Counted from the stretch's first letter, positions 10,789-21,921 are shown. The stretch is DNA of 64,000 bases from Phytophthora sp. 'mugwort' (GCA_033558025.1 JAUCEF010000007.1:2852001-2916000); one strand, 5' to 3'. Numbers and translations: made by a program. Notes: a model not told the origin generated them from the letters alone.

Positions 10789-10926
10789 CGCCCTGACCCA
10801 CAAATTTTTTGCCTAAATGTTTCCAAGTAAATTGACATTGCTCATAGGTTCATCACAACTTATAACTTACACTTAAAAGGAAAAAAAATATATTACCAAG
10901 ATTACTACAGTACTTATGCTTTGTGA

Positions 10927-12790
10927 CTATTCCCCAAACACCCAGTGATCGCGGAGAAATGCCAGCATGTGCACACGACCATAGTACTGTGCTGTGCCGT
11001 AGTGGTCTTCCATGCTGGACAAAGTACCAAAAACTGCTCTCGCAGCCAGTGCAAAACTTCGACGTGGTCGTGCACGATGGCGAAAAGAGATGCCTGAGCA
11101 CGGTAGCTTGCACAATGGTGCTTGCGAAGCCACTCCAACAGTACGCGGGCTGCAGCAGCAGCCCTCGCGCGCGTTGTGTACCTTTCGGTGCGGTTATCGT
11201 GGAGAAATTGCACGACATCCAAATGTCCATTGCTGCTGCTCCGTCCATAGCTGTTGTAGTGCATCCTTCCGTACGTTTTTTCGTGTAACCATTTCATGGT
11301 AGCTAAATGACCATACCTAGCCGCGGCATTCATCGCATGTGCAGTGCATCCTTCTCCACGATTCTCATGTAAAAATCCCACAATTTCCACATGGCCTCCT
11401 TCAGCAGCCCCATCCATGGCATCAGTTGAACAGCCTTCTGCACTATGTTCATCAAGCAACTGCACCATTCGAAGGTGGCCATACCTTGCTGCTCGGTCCA
11501 TTGCTCGAATTGAACATCCTTCACCTGTGATTTTCATCGAGCCATTATACAATATCGAATCGATTATTTCAACAGCGCCATTCATTGCCGCAGTTGTGCA
11601 TCCGTCAAGGCGATTGGCATGCATGAACTTAACCACATCAAGGTGAGAATGCGCAGCAGCAGCGTCCATTGCCGTTCGATTGCACCCTTCTGAACGGTTG
11701 AAATGGAGCCAGAGTACCATATCCAGCAGACCACGCTTCGCTGCTTCATCAATCGCCCGCCGGGAGCATACTTCGGTGCGATTGGCATGCAAGAACTTCA
11801 CGATTTCCAGGTGGTTCTCAGACGCAGCCCAATCCATTGCGTAATGTGTACACCCTTCGGTGCGGTGCTCGTGTAAGAACTTCACAATACGTTAGTGTCC
11901 CCCCTCGCAGCATTGTTCATCGCTTGATGGAGGGGAGCAGCCTTCACTCCTGTGGTCGTGGAGCCACTGAACCACGTTAAAGTGTCCATTACTCGCAGCA
12001 CCGTCCATAGCGTCTGTGTTGCACCGTTCATCACGGTGGTCATGCAGCCGCTTGACAACATCTAGATGACCATTCACAGCAGCCCCTGTCATCGCCGTGA
12101 ATTTACTTTTGCTGTCGTTCCGTCCTCCTCTCGCATGCAAGAACTGCATCACATTTAAGTGTCCACACGCTGCAGCTTCATCCATCGCGCGAGGTAAGCT
12201 CATACACCCCGAGTGCTTGTATAGCCATTCCACGACTTGCAATTGTCCACACTTCGCCGCTTGATGCAGTGGAGCTGCCGAACACTCTCCTCCTCTTGCC
12301 TTCACGAGCCACCTGACAACTTTCAGATGAACCATTCCCTGCAGCCAAAGCAATCGAATCCGAAGAATACAGCAACTTGTACAGCTTTTTCCGCCCCGGA
12401 GCTTACCGTTCCCATCCTTTTGTGCATCCATAAGAGCAAATCCAGGTGGTCGTTCACTGCCGCTTGCCTGACCGCGTCCTCGTCGACAACGGCCTCCGGG
12501 TAGCAGTCAGTCAGCACGCGTAGCATCCCCGATTGTTCTCCACCCGCTGCCACTCGAATAGCGCTTCGAATCGTCGCCAACTTGGTCAAATGGTGACCTG
12601 AATGCATCCGGAGAAGACGCTGAACGAGGTACACGAAAAAAATGCCGCACTCGACTGCCAGCAGCACCACATGGCCCAGCGCCTCACACGACTGACATGA
12701 CGGTGACAACTTCGACCATACGAGCGATGAACTGCGTCCTAAGGACGAGAAATCCGATTGTGGTGGAACACGTTCAACATGAAAAAACAT
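10927..12790 (-). pseudogene. Decayed ankyrin-repeat gene, paralog of the gene at 2.9-4.8 kb
   Basis: The order and spacing of modules match the intact paralog: N-terminus with AVVDEDAVRQAA, then 28-residue ankyrin units, then a C-terminus containing VHMLAFLRDHWVFG. The frame is broken several times. Segments run 12790-12323, a short piece near 12375 (LYSSDSIALAAGNG), 12431-11892 and 11885-10914, and the true end is in yet another frame finishing at 10927. Further shifts are visible near 11275 (a garbled unit after MKWLHEK) and near 11030. With so many shifts sequencing error is unlikely, so I call it a pseudogene. It could still be transcribed. Confidence 0.85.
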
Positions 12791-12940
12791 CTTGAAGTTC
12801 GCGTCACGTCGGATTGGCTGAAAATGCTTTGCATGGATACGTCACTCCTCCGAGGAGTGCCATGCTCGCGTCAGCCACGTGTGTGCGCGCATTCTCGCAT
12901 TCGTCTTGTGTAAGTGAAACCCAACGCCAGTTGACTTCAG

Positions 12941-13114
12941 GTATGTTTCGTGGCCCTGCTACAGTGTTGCAAGATGCGGAGGTTCTTCCTCGCACGCGGG
13001 GGAGTCTGCATCAGCGACCCCCACCCGCAACTTGACGTCTGAAGCCAACTGATCCACTCACAGTCTCTGTCCTGCTTATCTTGCCCCCCCCCCCCCCCCC
13101 CCCCTCCCTTGCAG
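12941..13114 (+). other. Candidate 5' UTR intron with a C21 polypyrimidine tract
   Basis: A strong donor (TTCAG/GTATGT) at 12941 and an acceptor (CCCTTGCAG) ending at 13114 bracket 174 bp just before ATG 13140 of the P5A ATPase gene. Positions 13084-13104 are 21 consecutive C, serving as the polypyrimidine tract. No transcript evidence is available. Confidence 0.45.
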
Positions 13115-13139
13115 CCCGCAGAAGAGCGAAGAACCGACG

Positions 13140-16100
13140 ATGGGGAAGCCCGACGCGCCCCCGCAATGGACGGGCAAGTCCATCCGCAAGCTGTCACTGC
13201 ATAGGCGTCGCGTGAACCCTATGAACTTGGGCTACGGCCTGGAGCACATCCCATTCCTGTTCCTCTACGCGTACTCGCTGTACTATTGCTTCCTGACCAT
13301 TGGCGAGCCCTACGCTCAGGCTATGAAGGAGTTAGAGGAGCAGGGACTCACGATTCCTGGCTCCGTGGACGTTATTGCCCCAGGGGAGGATGGAGGCCTG
13401 GCCGCCGCCATGCTGTCCCAGGGCAGTGTGCGTGAGGCTGCCCCGGCCGCGCCCTCGATCAACTACACGGCCATGCTGGAGGCGGACGAGCAGGGTCCTC
13501 CGCTGCCAAACCCCTTCCTGCCTGGTATCGTGCCGCTGCTCTACCTGCTGGGTACGGTCATGACCCACGGTCTTATGCTGCTCTTCCAGATCTGGTCCGT
13601 TCGCGTCAAGGCTTTTATTAAATACACACCCGTAACTTCTCTGGATGAGGCGACATTCGTGATGGTGATGCCACGCTCCTTCAAGGGCAAGAGCAGCATC
13701 GTTGAGATCATTCGCCCCAAGCATTCAGATGGCACGTCTGCCGGACGCCCGTATTTCCTATTTCAGAAGCACAAGTACGTCGCTGAAGAAGAAGCGGGAG
13801 ACAAGGGCGGCGTGTTGTTTCGCAAGTTAAAGGCGCCGACTACTGAGGTCGTCAAGTTTTACCAGGAGTCACGTGGGCTGAGCTCGGAGCGTGAGATCGA
13901 GGCGCAGCTGGACCTGTACGGCAAGAACGAGTTCAGTATCCCGCAGCCCAACTTTGTCGACATGTTTAAGCAGCAACTACTGGAGCCGCTGACTGTTTTC
14001 CAGATCTTCAGTGTTTGTCTCTATATGCTGGATGAGTACTGGCAGTACTCGCTGTTCACGCTCGGTATGATTCTTATGTTCGAGGGTGTCACGGTCATGA
14101 GCCGTCTCAAGAACCTGCAGACGTTGCGTGGCATGGGCAACAAGGCACGCGAAATTTACGTGTATCGCATGAAGACGTGGAAGAAGATGAACTCGGATCT
14201 GCTGGTACCCGGCGACATCATTTCGGTCAAGCGTGAAACAGTTGGCGACCATGACAACATGGTGCCGTGCGACTGCTTGCTGTTGGACGGTTCGGCTGTC
14301 CTTAATGAGGCTACTTTGACGGGCGAGAGTGTACCGCAGATGAAGGAGGCTATTGGCACGAAGATGAGCGTCGAGGATCTTGCGGAGCAGCTTGATATGA
14401 AATCCGGCCACAAAGTGCACGTGCTTTTTGGCGGAACTACTATCATGCAGGCCGATACGTCCAGCGAAGGACAACCTGGAGCTACTCCCAGTCAAAGGAT
14501 CCCGCACTCGCCTGATGAGGGGTGTACTGCATACGTGCTGCGCACGGGCTTCAGCTCGTCGCAGGGCAAACTGGTGCGAATGATCGAGTTTTCGAGCGGC
14601 AAGGTGACGGGTAGCTCGTGGGATGCATACGGTCTCGCGTTGCTGCTGTTGATCTTCGCTTTGCTCTCTTCGGGTTACGTGCTGCGCCATGGTATTGCAC
14701 AGAAGGGCAAGATCACGTTCGAGTTGCTTCTACGGTGTGTGCTTATCATTACAAGCGTGATCCCAGCTGAACTGCCAATGCAGACCGCTATGGCAGTGAA
14801 CTCAGCGCTGCTAAACTTGGTGAAGCTGTCAATCTTCTGTACCGAGCCTTTCCGTATCTCGCTGGCTGGCAAAGTGGACATTTGCCTGTTCGATAAGACT
14901 GGTACGCTCACCACAGACCAACTTACTGCTGTTGGTGTGGTCTGTGAAGACACTTCCACGCCCACTCCTGCGACTCCGAAGGATGATATCCTCGGTCACG
15001 TGCCCATGATTGCGGCCAACTTGGATGCCACGTTGGTCCTTGCTGGTTGCCAGTCACTGGTTCAGATTGATGGCAAAATGATCGGTGATCCGGTGGAAGA
15101 AGCCTCGATCCGTGCCATCGACTTTACGTACGATGCTGCGACCCGCCAGTGCCAGGCGAAGAAGGATCTTGAGCGTGCGGGCGAACGTCGTTGGGGCCAG
15201 GGAATTAACCAGAGGGATGTTTTTGTGCAAATCATGCACCGTAACCACTTTGCGTCCAAGCTGCAGCGAATGAGTGTTATTGCCAAGGTGCATTTGGGAG
15301 ACAAGGGCGTGCGTGTGCGTTCGCTCGTGAAGGGAAGTCCGGAGGCTGTTGCGAAGCTGATGCGCCCTGAATCCATCCCGACGTGGTTTTGGTCGACTTA
15401 TAGGAGCCTCGCCCGGCGTGGAATGCGAGTGCTTGCCCTCGCATACAAGGATATGAATGGTCGCCCGTCGGAGGCTGAGGTTGCCCAGCAGCCCCGCTCT
15501 TGGGCCGAAAGCGACTTGCGTTTCGCTGGTTTTGCTGTATTCCAGTGCCTCGTTCGTAAGGACAGCGGTGATATTCTGAAGGTGTTGAAGGACAGCTCTC
15601 ATCAGGTCTCGATGATCACGGGTGATGCTACGCTGACGGCTGTCCATGTTTCGAAGGAGGTTGGCATTATTACTCGTCCAGCTTTGATTCTGAGTGAGAG
15701 CTCGTCACCTAGCGACCCGCTTAAGTGGACTAGCGCTGACGATGACTCGGTATTGGCACCGTACAAGAGTAGCGACCTAAAGATTCTGGTCAAGAAGTAC
15801 GACCTATGCGTGAATGGCAAGACGCTCGATGCTGCTGGAGAAGTGGACGATGTGATCTGGAAAAATCTGAATCACATTCGTGTGTACGCTCGAATGACAC
15901 CGGAATTGAAGGAGAAGGTACTGACCTTGCTGAAGACACACGGTCACCATACGCTTATGTGCGGTGATGGTGGTAACGATGTGGGTGCATTGAAGCAGGC
16001 GCACATTGGTGTGGCACTGCTTGGTGGATTCGGATCGGCAAATGCAGACAAGAGTGTGACTGGCCTGGCGAAGTACCAAAAGGGCAACGTGGCTACAGTC

Positions 16101-17483
16101 AGTACACGCGACGACCTGATGAAGCTGCACGTATCGGCATTGAAAAAGCGTTTGGCCCAGCAAAATGTGAACACGACACACTGCAAGGTGAAGCAGGACT
16201 ATGTCGAGCTCATTCTGAGCGAGCAGAAGAAGAAGACGATGGAGACGATTAAGAAGAAACAACAGGCTTTGGCTAAGAAGAACCCGAAGCTGAAGATTCT
16301 CACGAAGGAGGAGCAAAGGGCTGAGATGAAAAGGAAGCAGGAAGAGCTGGAGGCCGATGTGCGTGCGCGCCAGGCTCGTGGTGAATCGTTTGCACGAATG
16401 AAGGCCATTGCGGCGTTTGCTAAGCGCGAAGCTGAAGAGAAGAAGAAGCTGCAGATGGAGCGCACGGGTTCGAAGGGCTTCGCAAATTTTGCCAACAACG
16501 CTGCCATGGCGCAGTATATGGATGACTTTGACGACGGTGAATTACCAATGGTGAAGCTTGGTGACGCGTCTATCGCGTCTCCTTTCACTTCGCGCGCTCC
16601 TTCGATTAAGGGCTGTGTCGACATCATTCGTCAGGGCCGTTGCGCGCTTGTGACAACGATGCAAATGTACCAGATTCTAGCTGTGAACTGCCTCATCAGC
16701 TCGTACTCACTGTCGGTGCTGTACCTCGACAAAGTTAAGTGGGCCAACTCGCAGATGATGGCGCTGGGAATGATCTCTACCGTCGCCAGTATCACACTGA
16801 GTCGTGCGACCCCGCTCGACAAGCTGTCGCCTGTTCGTCCATTGACGTCCATTTTCCACCCGGCGCTCTTCTCGAGTCTTGCTGGCCAATTTGCTCTGCA
16901 TCTGGGGTGCATGATCTACCTCACGAACCTCGCCAAGGAGTACACGCCTGAAGGCGACATCACACACTCCAAGCCGGGCGAGTTCCAGCCCAATGTCATG
17001 AGTACAGTCATCTTTCTTATCAATGGCGTGCAGACGGTTAGTGTGTGTGCTGTGAACTACAAGGGCCGACCGTTTATGAAGCCTATGACGGAGAATCCGG
17101 GTCTCCTGTACTCGCTCGGCATCAGTATCGTTGGTGTCTTCTTGCTGTGCACGGAGCGTATGCCCATGTTTAACAAGGTGCTGCAGATTGTGCCGATGCC
17201 GGACCCACGCTTCACGCGCATCCTCACGGGACTGCTTACTCTTGAGGTACTTGGTGCTTTCGTCTGGGACCAGCTCTGTCTGCTCGTGTTTGCGCCAAAG
17301 ATCTTCATCGCCTCGATGCGCGCTCTGACGTTCAAGGACGTACGTCAGCTCTTGAAGATGACGGTCGTGTCGCTTTTTATCATCTACGTCCTCGCCAATA
17401 TCGACTATGAGGAAATCGAGCGCCAGCAGCAGCTCCTGGAGGAGCAACGCGCCGCTGACGATGCACAGGAAATCAGTAGCTAG
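13140..17483 (+). CDS. SPF1: P5A-type P-type ATPase (Spf1/ATP13A1 family), 1447 aa
   Basis: Uninterrupted coding exon. P-type motifs appear in order: the actuator LTGES near residue 395, PAELPMQ in membrane helix 4 near 542, the phosphorylation site DKTGTLTTD at D585, and the hinge GDGGNDVGALKQA near 942. The N-terminal hydrophobic segments and the PxELPM signature in helix 4 mark subfamily P5A. Yeast Spf1 and human ATP13A1 act in the ER membrane and remove misinserted transmembrane helices, so this protein probably does the same. It is about 230 residues longer than Spf1, partly through a Lys/Glu-rich coiled-coil insert near residues 1020-1110. Helix 4 reads PAELPMQ where relatives have PPELPxE. 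A 5' UTR intron probably precedes the start. Confidence 0.92.
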   Translation: MGKPDAPPQWTGKSIRKLSLHRRRVNPMNLGYGLEHIPFLFLYAYSLYYCFLTIGEPYAQAMKELEEQGLTIPGSVDVIAPGEDGGLAAAMLSQGSVREAAPAAPSINYTAMLEADEQGPPLPNPFLPGIVPLLYLLGTVMTHGLMLLFQIWSVRVKAFIKYTPVTSLDEATFVMVMPRSFKGKSSIVEIIRPKHSDGTSAGRPYFLFQKHKYVAEEEAGDKGGVLFRKLKAPTTEVVKFYQESRGLSSEREIEAQLDLYGKNEFSIPQPNFVDMFKQQLLEPLTVFQIFSVCLYMLDEYWQYSLFTLGMILMFEGVTVMSRLKNLQTLRGMGNKAREIYVYRMKTWKKMNSDLLVPGDIISVKRETVGDHDNMVPCDCLLLDGSAVLNEATLTGESVPQMKEAIGTKMSVEDLAEQLDMKSGHKVHVLFGGTTIMQADTSSEGQPGATPSQRIPHSPDEGCTAYVLRTGFSSSQGKLVRMIEFSSGKVTGSSWDAYGLALLLLIFALLSSGYVLRHGIAQKGKITFELLLRCVLIITSVIPAELPMQTAMAVNSALLNLVKLSIFCTEPFRISLAGKVDICLFDKTGTLTTDQLTAVGVVCEDTSTPTPATPKDDILGHVPMIAANLDATLVLAGCQSLVQIDGKMIGDPVEEASIRAIDFTYDAATRQCQAKKDLERAGERRWGQGINQRDVFVQIMHRNHFASKLQRMSVIAKVHLGDKGVRVRSLVKGSPEAVAKLMRPESIPTWFWSTYRSLARRGMRVLALAYKDMNGRPSEAEVAQQPRSWAESDLRFAGFAVFQCLVRKDSGDILKVLKDSSHQVSMITGDATLTAVHVSKEVGIITRPALILSESSSPSDPLKWTSADDDSVLAPYKSSDLKILVKKYDLCVNGKTLDAAGEVDDVIWKNLNHIRVYARMTPELKEKVLTLLKTHGHHTLMCGDGGNDVGALKQAHIGVALLGGFGSANADKSVTGLAKYQKGNVATVSTRDDLMKLHVSALKKRLAQQNVNTTHCKVKQDYVELILSEQKKKTMETIKKKQQALAKKNPKLKILTKEEQRAEMKRKQEELEADVRARQARGESFARMKAIAAFAKREAEEKKKLQMERTGSKGFANFANNAAMAQYMDDFDDGELPMVKLGDASIASPFTSRAPSIKGCVDIIRQGRCALVTTMQMYQILAVNCLISSYSLSVLYLDKVKWANSQMMALGMISTVASITLSRATPLDKLSPVRPLTSIFHPALFSSLAGQFALHLGCMIYLTNLAKEYTPEGDITHSKPGEFQPNVMSTVIFLINGVQTVSVCAVNYKGRPFMKPMTENPGLLYSLGISIVGVFLLCTERMPMFNKVLQIVPMPDPRFTRILTGLLTLEVLGAFVWDQLCLLVFAPKIFIASMRALTFKDVRQLLKMTVVSLFIIYVLANIDYEEIERQQQLLEEQRAADDAQEISS

Positions 17484-17671
17484 AGAACGAGCTACTTACC
17501 CATGTGGGGGCGTAGTTACGTGGTGTAAGAGAAAGCAATTAGAGCAGCATTTTTCTACTTTAAACAGACTTTGCGATCCCTGTTCTCTATTCTGCTTGTC
17601 ACTCCCTACTATTGCGACGGCCTTACCTCAACCTGGACAGTCCTTGGCATGTACATGACGCTCGAGCTACG

Positions 17672-19012
17672 TTACTTCTGGGCTGTGGAAACAAGTACAG
17701 AGGGGTTGCTTACATCCCGTACTTGGTGGCCTGACCAGTGCAACAACTGACACAACGGCGTAGGTGTGAACTGGGTAGGCCGATGATACCACAACGCAAA
17801 GTAGCCGTTTTCTAGAGCAGCAACCACCCGAGCGAGAGCGAACGCCCCTGCAGCTGCATTGTGTTGCCCGTTCTTGTAAACAGGATCGTCAATAACAAGC
17901 TGTGGCATGAGAGGCAAACCATTTGCGATTGACAAGTGTGCTGCTAGAGGGTAAGCGCCAAAAGCCTCCGGCTTGAGTGACAGTCCTGTATTGCAGTAGT
18001 CGAACGACGTGCCGTAATAGTCCAGGAAGTCCAGCAGCAATTGCCCAAGTTTCCTGGCTTCTTTTTCTCCCGGTGTTTCGCCAGGTTCTCCACTTTCCTG
18101 CTCTTCCTCCTCCTCGTGATGTCTCTGCATCTCCATCAGAAATACCGCCAACAGCGTCACTGCGTACGAGCTTAATCCTCCCGTAAATGCGCTATTCAGC
18201 GCCTTTTCCCTCAAGAACTGCCTCACCACCATAAGCAATGGTTTTAGCCTGGGCAGTTCACCCACATACCGGCGAACGAGCCTACTTGCCTCCATTCCGT
18301 GACTCGTCTGCACATTCTCAATCGAAATATCGACTCGAAGCAGTGCTGAGTTCTCTCCATCCTTCTGACTACCACGGCGTAAGATGAGCTTGGCCACAGG
18401 AACCTTCGCACCCCTCACCACGTCCACGCGCTGCACCCAACTCTTCTGCGGCCGCAGTTGTCTCGCCAACTGCTCGAGCTCCTTCACTCCGTCGGGGACG
18501 AACCTTGTCGGGACGTCTCGGTCCTCCGCATTAGAGAGCCCCATGACCACCACGTCCACGTCACTGGACGGCAGCCAGAGGCCCGTCGAATACGAGCCGA
18601 AGCACGTGACTGACGCCTGCGGCCAGGTCTTGTGGACTCCCTCGGCAATGTGCGCGATGGCCGCGTCAATGTGTTGGCGCGCAGCGTCCACTACGCGCTG
18701 CGTGTAGGCGCAGTAGCGCGTCATCTCCTCGCCCACACGAAGAGCTACGGGCCGCGACATGTCGTTGAGGTCCCGTAATACGGCGGCGTCCTGCGCGTTG
18801 GTGGACGGCAATGTGGGCAGCCACGGAGGCAGCCGCCGCAGCCGACTACGACTGATAGCCGCCACGCGCGCGGCCTCCTGCTCTCGGGCCAGTGCGTCGC
18901 GCTCTGCTGCGGCCGCGATCTTGCGGCGGTTGAGCCGGGCCTTCTTGCGCTCTAGCTTGCTGCGCCCCGATGCCGCCGGCGTCGCCATTCCTTCGACGCA
19001 AGTCTCCTGCAT
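17672..19012 (-). CDS. Non-canonical poly(A) polymerase/nucleotidyltransferase, TRF4/5-like, 446 aa
   Basis: Single exon. The N-terminus is basic and helical (KLERKKARLNRRK). The catalytic core has FGSYSTGLWLPSSDVDVVV near residues 135-155, which is the GS motif plus the DxD metal pair, and a third acidic residue in LRVDISIEN. The PAP-associated part has GGLSSYAVTLLAVFLMEM and FDYCNTGLSL. TRF4/5 (PAPD5/7) enzymes add short A tails to RNAs for exosome decay in the nucleus; that role is inferred from the family. An acidic Glu-rich loop interrupts the PAP-associated domain. ATG 19012 begins MQETCVEG; a second ATG eight codons later is also possible. Tail-to-tail with the P5A gene, about 190 bp apart. 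Confidence 0.86.
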   Translation of the reverse strand: MQETCVEGMATPAASGRSKLERKKARLNRRKIAAAAERDALAREQEAARVAAISRSRLRRLPPWLPTLPSTNAQDAAVLRDLNDMSRPVALRVGEEMTRYCAYTQRVVDAARQHIDAAIAHIAEGVHKTWPQASVTCFGSYSTGLWLPSSDVDVVVMGLSNAEDRDVPTRFVPDGVKELEQLARQLRPQKSWVQRVDVVRGAKVPVAKLILRRGSQKDGENSALLRVDISIENVQTSHGMEASRLVRRYVGELPRLKPLLMVVRQFLREKALNSAFTGGLSSYAVTLLAVFLMEMQRHHEEEEEQESGEPGETPGEKEARKLGQLLLDFLDYYGTSFDYCNTGLSLKPEAFGAYPLAAHLSIANGLPLMPQLVIDDPVYKNGQHNAAAGAFALARVVAALENGYFALWYHRPTQFTPTPLCQLLHWSGHQVRDVSNPSVLVSTAQK

Positions 19013-19231
19013 TTTGCCGTGTAGTAGTTAGTACCAGTGGTTGGGGCTATTGTCGACTTAGGGTGGTGATTTAGTTGTTTTTAAGGAAAATAAGTCGACA
19101 AATGTAGCCATTTTGGAGAGATTTTGGAGAGGAGATGGCGACGACAGAATGCTGAATGAATATACTTGAAAATAAAAAACTTAATGCCGATCGGGGGCCA
19201 GCAGTCTCTCGTTGGGCCAATGCTTGTCCAC

Positions 19232-20026
19232 TTACACATTCATGTGCGGTGGTGGCGGTGCGTACGCAGCCTGGGGTTGGTTGGGGTCGTACACGGGCGG
19301 CACGGCCGAGAACGCTGGGTGCTGCGAGATGACAAAGTAGTTGAAGAAGGCGTTGAGGAACAGCAGCGAGGCGTCCAGTATCGTCAGCCAGAAATTGCCC
19401 ATCGACAGCGGCCAGATCGCGATGCTACAGTCACAACAAAATCCAACGTCAGCCCCCCAAATTCACTACGAATCGGCTCAGCTAGGCAACGTACAAGACA
19501 AGGAACATGGTGCGCGTCTTGTTGCCATACATGAAGCCAAAGTTCTTGCGCAGGATCACATCAATCTTCTCCGTGCGCAGCTCAAACGCCAGCAGCAGCG
19601 CACCAAACATTCTGCAGCAACAAACAGTACCACAACTAGTCAGCCATCAGCTAAACACCCCGCCTCCCTCTCTCTCGCAACTGCTTCGTACATGATGTAG
19701 ATGCCCGCGATAACCTTCTGGAAGGTGTCGACTTGGCCGAAGATCCAGGCGAGCACACCCACCGCGATGGTGGCCGAGGCCAGCACCAAATTTAGCAGGC
19801 GCATGACTCGGACGATGGTCTGGCTGTTGGTGGCCTTGATCTGCGAGCCGATCTCGTCCATCAGGTTCTGCCTTGGCACACCGGGCGCCGACTGGTACGA
19901 GGACGGCGTGCCGCCCACGGGCGCCACCGGAGCGGGCGGAGATATGGTAGAGAAGTTCATTCCCGGCGTGGCCGGCGACTGCGCGCGCAGCACGGACGGG
20001 TCCTGGAACGGGTTACTGGGGTTCAT
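19232..20026 (-). CDS. COPI-associated / TVP15-like four-helix membrane protein, 214 aa
   Basis: Three exons: 19692-20026, 19495-19611 and 19232-19424. Both introns are phase 2 with GT..AG borders (80 and 70 bp). After a Pro/Ser-rich N-terminus (about 75 residues) come membrane helices in LVLASATIAVGVLAWIFG and in the IIMFGALLLAFE region spanning the first junction, then KNFGFMYGNKTRTMFLVF and a last helix in TILDASLLFLNAFFNYFV. The central RTEKIDVILRKNFGFMYG is characteristic of the COPI-associated family, which includes Golgi TVP15. The C-terminus is Pro/Tyr-rich and ends PPPPHMNV. Probable Golgi or early-secretory membrane protein. Confidence 0.8.
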
Positions 20027-21336
20027 GGTGAGAGACGCGCGCTTCCGAAGTGATAGACGGCGAACGGCGGCAAGTAGCTATTGCAGATGGGGCCAAAGAT
20101 AGTGCTGTTCTTGGCTTCGAGACCTGAAATAGCGACTATTGCGCTGGTTTATTTTTGTCGTGAAAATTAGTAGAAATTTTCGCACTAGGAAATTGTTTTT
20201 CGGGAAGTCGGCCTAGGTGCGATGCAGAGTGTATTTAACGGCTCTGGAGTTGCTGTGTACTTCGAAGTATTAAGTACTTCGCATGTACCATGCTTCATGG
20301 GTCGTGGAGCATGGTGTACATTTTGATGCTACGTTGCAACTTGGATCAGTGCTGAAAGCAGCAGTCAAAATTGCCTACTTAGTGTACGGTGACGTCAACA
20401 GAACTTGCCACGTAGTCGCTATTTCGAATTTGGCATCTAGGCGCGCGCTTGCCACGGCCGCAGCGCTGACGTCTCGACTCCTGGATATGTGAGGTGCCGC
20501 TAGTGTTATCGCTGGGGCTAATTCGATAGGTGTTTCAGTGTAAAATGATATCGCCTTCCGTGCGCTTAATGTCGCCTTAGGCTTCCAAATTACAAATATC
20601 TGGAATAAAGAATTATTACAGTAAATGCTTGACTAGTCCACGGAGGTATATTATATTATATTATATTATTGTGACAACTTTACTATAGACAACGACCGGC
20701 ACATACATCCCCGACAGAATATTACGGCCACTTAGTTTTTTTGCTATAACTTTTCTGCTACTGAGGGTTGGAGCTTGCTGTTTGATATGTGGTGTAGACA
20801 CTCCAGAGAAGCATAGTTTCTGACCCAATTTGAATTTGATCTACATATCGAGGATCTACGCGAGACAAAATGTCCCTGCCTTATGGGAACTGAATGCTAA
20901 ACGTCTCAGCGCTCGGAATCAATGATAATGTTTTGCATGCGGCGATCGTTTTGGCAGATCGACCATGCCGCCTCTGTAAGCTCTCCTGTGCGTCTGCCCA
21001 GTTCCATTCAGTGGTGTCGTCGATGCGGTCGGTATACGGCCAGTGGAACAACGCAAGTGTCCAGCCTAATTGAGGTTATGCTCGCCCTAAATTAAGAAAT
21101 GCATCACCAGAATGTATTGTGAAAAGTGTGTGTCGTATTGATGTACGTTGGATTGGGGTTTGCTCAACTAGTAAAGCCACGAGTTTTGCCATCGAACTCC
21201 TGTGCTCTAACGATGCAAATTATGGTCGCTCGTCTAGAAAAATAAATATGAATAGATATAGGCGCGGTCTGCTTGTCCGTCCGCCACTACACGTAAGCAA
21301 TCTTCGATCGATTGCAGGACACCGTCACGAAGAAGT
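20027..21336. other. Intergenic region with an ATATT microsatellite
   Basis: About 1.3 kb between two minus-strand genes. A pentanucleotide run of the type (ATATT)4 lies at 20647-20669. The reading frames here are short and have no recognisable content. Confidence 0.5.
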
Positions 21337-21921
21337 CTACGCCTCCTCTTTGCGGAAGAAACGCTCCATCACATACGGGATGGCCTGGAAACCGTCGCAG
21401 GCGATATTGCGAGGTCGAGGCTCAGTCTTGCCACCGATGGTCATGCTGAGGAACTCGTTGCAGAACGTCGTCATCAGCTTCTTGCGCGTGTCCACGCCGG
21501 TGGCCAGCTTCACGAACAACCGCGGCTGTGTCATCGAATGCACGATATAGCCCATGAACGCGTCGCAGAACTTGCAAGCACATCCGTTCAGATGCTTGCG
21601 CTGCGCGTACGCCCACACCTGGTAGCGCAGATTGGCAAAGTCGTTGAAGCGGCGCTCTAACTGGTAGTCCGGTTGGCCAGTAGTGGTGGTGGTCTTGGCT
21701 GTCTTGTTCGTCGGGATTCGCGACGTGTTGTGCTCGAGATACACATCCAGCACGTAGTACACGACACCGCCGCGCACAGTGGTGCGGTTGATTTTGATGT
21801 GGTTGATTTTTTCCAAGGACGAGAGCGGCGCAGACACCTTTGAGGTCCGAGTCGGGGTGATGGTTACGGGCGACAATGACTGCAGATGCGGCATCATCGT
21901 GGAAGTGGATCCGGTAGACAT
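21337..21921 (-). CDS. PX (Phox homology) domain protein, 194 aa
   Basis: Single exon. The frame opens at a TTG, and the first ATG at 21921 gives MSTGSTSTMMPHLQ. From residue 35 the chain follows the PX layout: IKINRTTVRGGVVYYVLDVY for the first strands, then YQLERRFNDFANLRYQVW, which carries the R-R-F/Y-x-x-F motif of the phosphoinositide pocket, then helices ending EFLSMTI. A Cys pair (CACKFC) sits between strand and helix regions. PX proteins bind PI3P on endosomes or related membranes; lipid specificity is not visible. The protein is almost only the domain, without a BAR or kinase partner. Confidence 0.72.
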   Translation of the reverse strand: MSTGSTSTMMPHLQSLSPVTITPTRTSKVSAPLSSLEKINHIKINRTTVRGGVVYYVLDVYLEHNTSRIPTNKTAKTTTTTGQPDYQLERRFNDFANLRYQVWAYAQRKHLNGCACKFCDAFMGYIVHSMTQPRLFVKLATGVDTRKKLMTTFCNEFLSMTIGGKTEPRPRNIACDGFQAIPYVMERFFRKEEA

